From CAUZEB01 sp963578655 (GTDB taxonomy: Bacteria > Chloroflexota > Dehalococcoidia > Lucifugimonadales > CAUZEB01), in NCBI GenBank assembly GCA_963578655.1, contig CAUZEB010000136.1, positions 1 through 5,046 on the forward strand: 5,046 bases of DNA, written 5' to 3'. Below, one piece after another: positions 1 through 5,046 of the stretch. The position numbers and the translations under genes are program-made. The notes under the pieces were generated by a model. That model saw only the letters and a list, made by a program, of their open reading frames with translations. It was not told the origin of the DNA and ran no database searches. Position 1 is the first letter of the stretch. Each line of letters begins with the position of its first letter.

Positions 1-159
1 CGAATCAGTCATGTCTAAGATCAACCAGCCAAGGGCGACCTGTTCCATCCCTGTTCCCAGTGACTGGAATAGAGTAGATGACCAGAGGTATTTGAAATCC
101 CTGTGTTGGAAAGAGGTTGCCCAAACCGAATTGGCAGAGAAAAAAGAATTTAAAGGCAT
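1..159 (-). CDS. MFS transporter, N-terminal fragment (runs off left edge)
   Basis: This is the first 53 codons of a major facilitator superfamily permease, read leftwards; the rest lies outside the window. The peptide starts MPLNSFFSANSVW. Residues 20-26 (RDFKYLW) precede a first transmembrane helix at about 24-48, which contains GTGMEQVALGWLILDMTD. This combination is typical of the N-terminus of MFS_3 / EntS-like permeases (R-x-F-r-l-l-W, then G-T-x-M-x-Q-V-A-L-G-W and a T-D-S turn). These are 12-helix inner-membrane proteins, often proton-driven exporters of small molecules. The ATG is the only good start: an in-frame TGA lies three codons upstream and the next ATG is inside the first helix. 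No clear Shine-Dalgarno precedes it, though an extended -10 promoter does. The gene is divergent from the M20 pair. Family assignment is firm for so short a piece; substrate is unknown. Confidence 0.85.
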   Translation of the reverse strand, partial: MPLNSFFSANSVWATSFQHRDFKYLWSSTLFQSLGTGMEQVALGWLILDMTDS

Positions 160-194
160 AGCGTGTCAGAGAGTATTTTTTTCATTGGGCAAGA

Positions 195-225
195 ATTGTA
201 GCATATCAGGCGCTGGCCACTTCAA
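195..225 (-). promoter_or_regulatory. Candidate sigma70-type promoter for the MFS gene
   Basis: Read on the minus strand, TGCTACAAT is an extended -10 element (TGn followed by a box matching TATAAT at five of six positions, at 200-195). TTGAAG at 225-220 is a four-of-six -35 match. The spacer is 19 bp, longer than the ideal 17, which an extended -10 can tolerate. Transcription would begin near 188, giving a leader of about 29 nt before the ATG at 159. The call is by eye, without a scoring matrix. Confidence 0.4.
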
Positions 226-270
226 GGTATAAATGAATTCCAATAACCGTGTTTGGTAATGACTGTCCTT

Positions 271-278
271 CACCGGTG
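271..278. repeat. Perfect 8-bp palindrome CACCGGTG in the divergent region
   Basis: CACCGGTG equals its own reverse complement and sits midway between the divergent MFS and M20 genes, about 45 bp upstream of the proposed MFS -35. It stands out as a GC-rich palindrome in an AT-rich spacer and could be half of a regulator binding site. The flanks do not extend the symmetry cleanly, because an extra T breaks it on the right. An 8-bp palindrome can also arise by chance, so this is only a candidate operator. Confidence 0.2.
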
Positions 279-302
279 TAATAAATTTAAAGAACGGAAT
301 AA

Positions 303-333
303 CTAGGATTAGAAGAATTATAAACTTCTAGGA
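303..333. repeat. Overlapping direct and inverted repeats, possible operator
   Basis: CTAGGA occurs at 303-308 and again at 328-333, starts 25 bp apart. Between and overlapping them, TAGAAG (310-315) and CTTCTA (325-330) form a 6-bp inverted repeat around a 9-nt AT-rich centre. The element lies just upstream of the candidate rightward promoter, where a repressor or activator of the M20 genes could bind. It is too short and AT-rich to be convincing as a terminator. No regulator gene is visible in the window. Confidence 0.2.
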
Positions 334-348
334 ATCGTTTACGATGAC

Positions 349-377
349 TTGGATCAAATCTAAGGTTCTGGTAACAT
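349..377 (+). promoter_or_regulatory. Weak candidate promoter for the M20 gene pair
   Basis: TTGGAT (349-354) and TAACAT (372-377) are 17 bp apart. The -10 box is preceded by TGG, giving an extended TGn context. The boxes match consensus at only three and four of six positions, so spacing and the TG dinucleotide are the main support. Transcription would begin near 384 with a leader of about 65 nt before the first M20 gene. TATTAT at 386-391 is an alternative -10 but lacks a good -35 partner. Confidence 0.25.
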
Positions 378-448
378 CGCTCAGATATTATTAACGTGAA
401 CTACCAGGTGATCGAATATGATCCTTATTCAACGATATAGGAGTTAAC

Positions 449-1777
449 ATGATAAGTAGGGAAGAGATAAAACGAAAAGTTCAGCTTGAAATTGATAATA
501 ATGGTGACGCACTCGTAAGAATAGCCAAGACAATATTGGACAATCCTGAACCAGGATACAGGGAAATAAAAACAGCGGACTTGGTTGCTAAAAAATTAAC
601 TGAATTAGGCATCCCTTTCGAAGATAAGATTGGATTAACAGGTATAAAGGGCATGATAGACACTGGGAGAGACGGTCCTACAGTTGCTGTGATGGGGGAA
701 TTGGACTCTATGAAGGTACTTGGTCATCCACATACCGACCCCGCATCGGAAGCGGCACATGCTTGTGGTCACCATTGTCAAATTGCAATGATGTTAGGGG
801 TTGCTATGGCTCTTAAATCGGACAACGTCAAAGAAACATTGTCTGGTCGTATAGCTCTTATGGCTGTTCCAGCCGAGGAATATATTGAGATCGAGTATCG
901 AGATACATTACGAAGGCAAGGCAAAATCGAATTCCTAGGTGGTAAACAAGAATTTATTAGTAGGGGCGCTTTGGATGACGTAGACATTGCTATGATGACC
1001 CATACAGCAAGTGGAAACGAAGAAGGGAAAATTGCCTATGGGGGTACTAATAATGGTATTGTCGCCAAAAGAATCATATTTCGTGGCAGGGCGGCTCACG
1101 CTGGGGGTGCTCCTCACACAGGAATAAATGCTCTCAATGCGGCTAATATAGCCTTTATGGCAATTCATGCTCAAAGGGAGACGTTTAGGGATGAAGACAC
1201 GATCCGGGTACACCCAATAATTACTCAAGGAGGTATTGCGGTAAGTTCGGTTCCCGCAGATGTTAGAATGGAAACATTCGTTAGGGGCAAAACAATCGAG
1301 GCTTTTCTCTCTGCAAGTAAGAAAGTGGACCGGGCTTTAAGGGCTGGAGCATTGGCCGTGGGTGGAAGTGTAACTATAACTACTTTACCGGGCTACCTGC
1401 CTATACGAAGTGACGAAAAGATGCTGTCTATATATCAATCTAATGCGGCTGACCTTGTTGGCGATGGGAATTTAATGAGATTAGTTCATAGAACTGGATC
1501 AACTGATATGGGAGATGTTTCTCAACTAATGCCTGTTATACACCCGTACGTAGGGGCAGCCACCGGTAATGCTCATGGTAGCGACTACATAGTAAAAGAT
1601 TACAATCTGGGTGTATTAATACCAGCTAAAGTAATGGCTATGACCGTGATCGATCTTTTGATTGACGGGGCTAAGTTAGCCAGAAATATTAAATCGAATT
1701 ATGTAGCTTCACTAGATAAGAAAGAGTATCTTTCATTAATGAGAGGTATCTTACGTGAAGAAACATACACAGACTGA
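449..1777 (+). CDS. M20 family zinc amidohydrolase/peptidase, first of tandem pair
   Basis: A 442-residue cytosolic metallo-hydrolase of the M20 (M20D/AbgB-like) family, expected to cleave an amide bond in a small N-acyl or aminobenzoyl amino-acid-type substrate. The N-terminal part of the catalytic domain shows GELD (83-86), the ACGHHCQ metal motif with C106 and H108, PAEE with E143/E144, and the ligand H185 in MMTHT. The dimerisation (lid) domain starts near 195 and includes GRAAHAGGAPHTG with conserved H217. The chain then returns to the catalytic domain with GSTDMGD (350-356) and the last likely metal ligand H376 in NAHGSDY. All expected metal ligands are present, so it should be active. 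There is no signal peptide or membrane segment. AGGAG at 439-443, 5 nt before the ATG, fixes the start. It is longer than a typical M20D enzyme (about 390 residues), partly from an extra segment between E144 and H185. Substrate is not determinable. Confidence 0.93.
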   Translation: MISREEIKRKVQLEIDNNGDALVRIAKTILDNPEPGYREIKTADLVAKKLTELGIPFEDKIGLTGIKGMIDTGRDGPTVAVMGELDSMKVLGHPHTDPASEAAHACGHHCQIAMMLGVAMALKSDNVKETLSGRIALMAVPAEEYIEIEYRDTLRRQGKIEFLGGKQEFISRGALDDVDIAMMTHTASGNEEGKIAYGGTNNGIVAKRIIFRGRAAHAGGAPHTGINALNAANIAFMAIHAQRETFRDEDTIRVHPIITQGGIAVSSVPADVRMETFVRGKTIEAFLSASKKVDRALRAGALAVGGSVTITTLPGYLPIRSDEKMLSIYQSNAADLVGDGNLMRLVHRTGSTDMGDVSQLMPVIHPYVGAATGNAHGSDYIVKDYNLGVLIPAKVMAMTVIDLLIDGAKLARNIKSNYVASLDKKEYLSLMRGILREETYTD

Positions 1778-1811
1778 TCTAGTGATATAAGAATATGGAA
1801 GGACTTTTAAG

Positions 1812-3152
1812 ATGACTGGTATTCAAGAAATCAAAGCCAAAGTGAAAAGAGCTATTGATTCACGTAGAGAATGGATGATCTCTGCAAGTAAGGAAGTACT
1901 ATTGTGTCCAGAGACAGGATTCCAGGAGTACCGAACGGCTAAGTTTGTCGGGCAAAAATTGGAAGAACTTGGGATACGACACGAGAAAAACATTGCTTTA
2001 ACTGGTCTAAAGGGTTACTTGAAGGGGAATCTAGGATCTCCCACGGTCGCTATAATCAGTGAATTGGATGCATTAAGAGTTCCTGGACATCCTTACGCTG
2101 ATGTCACTACAGATGCAGCACATGCCTGTGGGCATCATTGTCAAATTGGTATGATGTTGGGCGTAATATGTGGACTCAGTATACCTGAGGTCAAAGATGC
2201 TTTATCAGGAGACGTAGCCTTTGTAGTGGTTCCTGCTGAGGAATTTATCGACGTTGAGTACAGATGGAACCTCTATAAAGAAGGTAAACTCGGGTTAATG
2301 TCTGGGAAGCAAGAATTTATACGACTAGGAGCCTTCGACGATATCGATATGGCTATGATGGTTCATACTTCTTCCTCACAGGACGATCTGAAATTTTCGT
2401 TAGGTGGTACAAGTAATGGGCACGTCGTCAAGTATATAAATTTCATAGGTAAGGCTTCTCATGCTGGAGGCTCTCCTCATCATGGTGTGAATGCATTGCA
2501 GGCTGCTATGGTATCTTTGAATGCAATAAACGCTCAAAGAGAAACGATGCGAGACCAAGACACGATCAGGCTTCATGGAATATTAACGAGAGGAGGAGCA
2601 TCAGTTAATTCTGTACCTGCGGACGTTCGCTATGAAGGACGTGTACGTGGTAGAAATTCTGAGGCCATAGAGGATGCGAATATTAAAATGGATCGATCTA
2701 TTAAAGCTGGAGCTTTGGCTTTGGGCTGCAAAGTTAACATTATTACGATACCAGGTTATATGCCGATAATTAACGATGAAACCTTAATGGAATTATTTAA
2801 GGGGAATGCTAGTGATATTGTGGGTATGTCTAATGTAGCCGTGTATTCGAATAGCAGGAATGGTGGTGGCTCAACTGATATGGGAGATTTAAGTCAAATA
2901 ATGCCAGTAATACATCCATATACTAGAGCAGCGAGAGGTGCAGGACACAGTATAGACTATTTGATAGATGACTATGACCAGGCTGTTGTTACCCCCGCGA
3001 AGTCTTTGGCCATGACAGTAGTTGACTTATTGTATGATGGTGCCGTTAAAGCAAAGGAGATTACCCAGAAGCGCAGAAGTAATATGACGAAAGAGCAGTA
3101 CTTACAACATCAGGATCAAAATCTAACTGAAGAGATGTACGAAGGGAAATAG
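1812..3152 (+). CDS. M20 family zinc amidohydrolase/peptidase, second of tandem pair
   Basis: A 446-residue paralogue of the preceding gene, about half identical by hand count and aligning without gaps over roughly the first 340 residues. It has the same architecture: SELDAL (83-88), ACGHHCQ with C106 and H108, PAEE with E143/E144, H185 in MMVHT, a lid domain with H217 in ASHAGGSPHHG, GSTDMGD (353-359), and C-terminal ligand H379 in GAGHSIDY. A short glycine-rich insert (about 350-353) precedes GSTDMGD and shifts the C-terminal numbering by three or four. Both proteins end in a charged tail with an EE-x-Y motif. GGAAGGA at 1797-1803, 8 nt before the ATG, is a strong ribosome site. Only 34 bp with no terminator separate it from the first gene, so the two are probably cotranscribed. 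With intact metal ligands in both, either two related amidases or two subunits of one enzyme, as in AbgA/AbgB, are possible. Substrate is unknown. Confidence 0.93.
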   Translation: MTGIQEIKAKVKRAIDSRREWMISASKEVLLCPETGFQEYRTAKFVGQKLEELGIRHEKNIALTGLKGYLKGNLGSPTVAIISELDALRVPGHPYADVTTDAAHACGHHCQIGMMLGVICGLSIPEVKDALSGDVAFVVVPAEEFIDVEYRWNLYKEGKLGLMSGKQEFIRLGAFDDIDMAMMVHTSSSQDDLKFSLGGTSNGHVVKYINFIGKASHAGGSPHHGVNALQAAMVSLNAINAQRETMRDQDTIRLHGILTRGGASVNSVPADVRYEGRVRGRNSEAIEDANIKMDRSIKAGALALGCKVNIITIPGYMPIINDETLMELFKGNASDIVGMSNVAVYSNSRNGGGSTDMGDLSQIMPVIHPYTRAARGAGHSIDYLIDDYDQAVVTPAKSLAMTVVDLLYDGAVKAKEITQKRRSNMTKEQYLQHQDQNLTEEMYEGK

Positions 3153-3160
3153 ATATTACA

Positions 3161-3183
3161 TTCAACTTGGATATTAAGTTGAA
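3161..3183. terminator. Candidate bidirectional hairpin at the convergent gene junction
   Basis: TTCAACTT (3161-3168) and AAGTTGAA (3176-3183) form a perfect 8-bp inverted repeat around a 7-nt loop. It begins 9 bp after the stop of the second M20 gene and overlaps the last codons and stop of the converging M1 gene. The position is what a shared terminator would occupy. The stem has only two G-C pairs and no T-run follows on either strand, so it would be a weak intrinsic terminator at best. Confidence 0.4.
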
Positions 3184-5046
3184 AACCATCTCGACAAACT
3201 TTCTTCATTAAGTTTTAACCATGCTATGTTTAGTTTAATTTGTTCCAAGGACTGGAGTACACTACGATGCGCAGCTGGTACAGGGTTATCTGAAAAGAAT
3301 TTGCTGACGTCATCGAATTTCTCGCCTGTTGTGAAGTTGGAGGGTATGGTGGCTAGTCTCATTATCGCGAAACCTCCGTCCCCGTAGCGTCTGTCATACT
3401 CCTTCCAGTTTTCCTTCAGAAACTCCCATGCAACATCCTGCCCGAATCGGTTACGCGCGACTAGGGCTACAACAGTAATGGCATCTTGGTACCTTATATG
3501 TTTTGACAAAGAACGCTCTAACGTCTCTTCGAGAAGAGGTATATCTGAGAAATTAGTGAGTGCAGTAATCAATCTCAACTTTTCTTCTTGACGATCTGTC
3601 TGGATTTGTTGATTCCAGATTTCTTCATAAGTTGAGCCATCTCCACGCTTTGCTGCTAGGTTGAAGACAACTCGCCTAATATCCGGATCAACTGATGAAT
3701 TGTCTTTGGTATACATTGCAAATTGAGTCACAGCCTCTGCCAGAGTTTTGTCGTCGCCATATTTGCCTAGTTGGGCTAAGACAGTATTTCTTAGGAGTGA
3801 ATCAAGATGTCCTTCCTCTGGTTTGGGAGTCCAGCCGACTGAGTCAGCAGTGTCATGAAAAATATCCTTAGCGTAATTAGTGAAGTCGTTGTAATATGGT
3901 TGGTCCCACAACAGCGAATCGATATCAGCCAGGTTGGCAGCAAGGTCTGAACATACCGAAGCATTATCTTCCCCTTTGTAGGCTTTCGCTATCGCTAAGA
4001 ATTGAGTTCCCTGTATATAGCCTGCTCTCGATAATGCGTAGGCGTCATTTTGAATGCCTATTCTGTCAGGTGCTGAAATTGAGCGATTCTTGATTGGTAT
4101 TGATAAGCGCTCCAAGTCCTCACTAGAATAATTAACTCGGTAAAAGCCAGTTTGTAGATAATTAACCTTTACCCAATTAGTTTTGGGAATTGACGACGGT
4201 ATACATACAGTTTGTGTTTTACCAGTGATCAGGACACTAGTTTTATCTCCATCTTCGCCCTCTCTTTTTATGTTGATTGGAACTTGCCATAATTCATTGT
4301 TACCCTGGTCGTTTGGTTCTAGAATCTGTTCATAGAGGAATTTTCTTTGTGATAGTTCAATGCTTGATTCACGGGTGATATCTACATCAATAACAGGGTA
4401 CCCCGCTTGTTTCGTCCAAGTATCCATTATTTGTGCCACTGGTTCAGCTGATGCTTTTCCTAACGCATCCCATAAATCTCTCGTTTTGGCGTTGGCATAT
4501 GCATTAGAGTCGAGGTAGTCATGTAATCCACATTGGAAGATTTCTTCTCCAAGGAATTGCTCTAGCATTCGTAATATAGATGCGCCTTTACTGTAGCTGA
4601 TGGCGTCAAACAGTTCTCCAATCTCAGATGGGTTAGAGACTTCTTGTTCTATTGGATGGGTGTTTCTTAATCCGTCTAATGTTAGGCCTTCGTTAGTGTC
4701 CGACGTTAAGAATTGAGTCCACATTTCCCATTCAGGGAAAACTTCGTTGGTGATTTTGTCTCCCATCCATGAAGCGAAACTTTCGTTCAGCCACAGATCA
4801 TCCCACCATGTCATGGTTACTAAATCCCCGAACCACATATGTGCCATCTCGTGTGCGATGATTGTTGCCACAATCTGTTTTGTTCCAGCTGAGCTATTTT
4901 CTTCATCCACCAACAGTGCTGTCTCTCTATAGGTTATAGCTCCCCAATTTTCCATGGCTCCAGCAGCGAAATCTGGTATTGCAATGTGATCTAATTTTGG
5001 CAGAGGATACTGTATCCCAAAATAGCGATTGAAGTGATCCAACATT
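3174..5046 (-). CDS. M1 zinc aminopeptidase, PSA/tricorn-factor type, N-terminus missing
   Basis: A gluzincin aminopeptidase that removes N-terminal residues from peptides, probably in the cytosol. The visible 623 residues lack the N-terminal beta-sandwich domain, roughly 200-290 residues by family comparison, which lies past the right edge. The first visible ATG is therefore internal. Numbering from it: exopeptidase motif GAMEN at 29-33, zinc motif HEMAH at 65-69, third zinc ligand E88 in NESFASW exactly 18 residues after H69, and the catalytic tyrosine Y151 in AISYSKGAS. A beta domain follows (about 215-305), then a helical ERAP1_C-type domain from about 290 to the end. Landmarks such as WTKQAGYP, GFYRVNY and PEEGHLDSLLR resemble human puromycin-sensitive aminopeptidase and archaeal tricorn-interacting factors F2/F3 more than E. 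coli PepN. All active-site residues are present. It converges on the M20 pair and has its own promoter outside the window. Physiological substrates are inferred to be short peptides. Confidence 0.95.
   Translation of the reverse strand, partial: MLDHFNRYFGIQYPLPKLDHIAIPDFAAGAMENWGAITYRETALLVDEENSSAGTKQIVATIIAHEMAHMWFGDLVTMTWWDDLWLNESFASWMGDKITNEVFPEWEMWTQFLTSDTNEGLTLDGLRNTHPIEQEVSNPSEIGELFDAISYSKGASILRMLEQFLGEEIFQCGLHDYLDSNAYANAKTRDLWDALGKASAEPVAQIMDTWTKQAGYPVIDVDITRESSIELSQRKFLYEQILEPNDQGNNELWQVPINIKREGEDGDKTSVLITGKTQTVCIPSSIPKTNWVKVNYLQTGFYRVNYSSEDLERLSIPIKNRSISAPDRIGIQNDAYALSRAGYIQGTQFLAIAKAYKGEDNASVCSDLAANLADIDSLLWDQPYYNDFTNYAKDIFHDTADSVGWTPKPEEGHLDSLLRNTVLAQLGKYGDDKTLAEAVTQFAMYTKDNSSVDPDIRRVVFNLAAKRGDGSTYEEIWNQQIQTDRQEEKLRLITALTNFSDIPLLEETLERSLSKHIRYQDAITVVALVARNRFGQDVAWEFLKENWKEYDRRYGDGGFAIMRLATIPSNFTTGEKFDDVSKFFSDNPVPAAHRSVLQSLEQIKLNIAWLKLNEESLSRWFST

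Noticed and set aside
11..232. Plus-strand 73-codon open reading frame
   Set aside because: It is antisense to the clear MFS N-terminus at 1-159, has no recognisable motif or good ribosome site, and runs over the proposed MFS promoter. It is a shadow of the minus-strand gene.
410..423. Two GATC sites flanking GAATAT just upstream of the first M20 ribosome site
   Set aside because: GATC is a 4-bp palindrome expected often by chance. The flanks do not extend the symmetry, so it gives no support for an operator or hairpin.
481..1228. Three minus-strand ORFs of 60-97 codons inside the first M20 gene
   Set aside because: They lie antisense to a conserved, motif-rich enzyme and their translations show no family features; they are chance open frames.
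449..3152. Tandem M20 genes as a product of a mobile element or very recent duplication
   Set aside because: The copies are only about half identical in protein, no terminal repeats or transposase genes flank them, and both have normal ribosome sites. The duplication looks old and vertically maintained.
3896..4932. Two plus-strand ORFs (65 and 61 codons) inside the M1 gene
   Set aside because: They are antisense to conserved aminopeptidase coding sequence, including the region of the zinc motif, and carry no recognisable domain.
5043..5045. ATG at the right edge as the true start of the M1 aminopeptidase
   Set aside because: The sequence after it is the middle of an M1 enzyme, about 30 residues before GAMEN. 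The entire N-terminal domain is missing, so this is an internal methionine at the window edge and not evidence of a truncated gene.

Overview
This window looks like ordinary bacterial chromosome of moderate GC. It has short intergenic gaps, recognisable Shine-Dalgarno sequences before both plus-strand genes, and no phage, transposon, CRISPR or RNA-gene signature. The protein types suggest a free-living heterotroph from an uncultured environmental lineage: two long M20 amidohydrolases with an ACGHHCQ metal motif, an M1 aminopeptidase of the puromycin-sensitive-aminopeptidase type, and an MFS exporter-type permease. My best guess is a marine SAR202-like Chloroflexota bacterium. That rests on remembered protein flavour, not on a marker gene, and is held with low to moderate confidence.

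Layout: (1) Bases 1-159, minus strand, hold the first 53 codons of an MFS transporter that runs off the left edge. (2) Bases 160-448 are a divergent intergenic region with a plausible extended -10 promoter for the MFS gene, a weaker candidate promoter for the rightward genes, and small palindromic and repeated motifs that could be operators. (3) Bases 449-1777 and 1812-3152, plus strand, are two tandem M20-family metallo-amidohydrolase paralogues. They are about half identical by hand count, separated by 34 bp, and almost certainly form one transcription unit. (4) Bases 3153-3173 are a very short convergent gap; a perfect 8-bp inverted repeat starts in it and extends over the stop codon of the next gene. 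(5) Bases 3174-5046, minus strand, are the catalytic and C-terminal parts of an M1 zinc aminopeptidase whose N-terminal domain lies beyond the right edge.

Functionally the window reads as peptide or amide catabolism. The M1 enzyme would trim peptides to amino acids. The M20 pair would hydrolyse an amide-linked small molecule, such as an N-acyl or aminobenzoyl amino acid. The divergent MFS protein would move a small molecule across the inner membrane. No substrate can be fixed from sequence. The most interesting point is the M20 pair: both copies keep every expected metal ligand, share an unusual metal motif and an extra segment, and are arranged as the two subunits of a heteromeric enzyme would be. 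I see no evidence of a wholly new type of system here.
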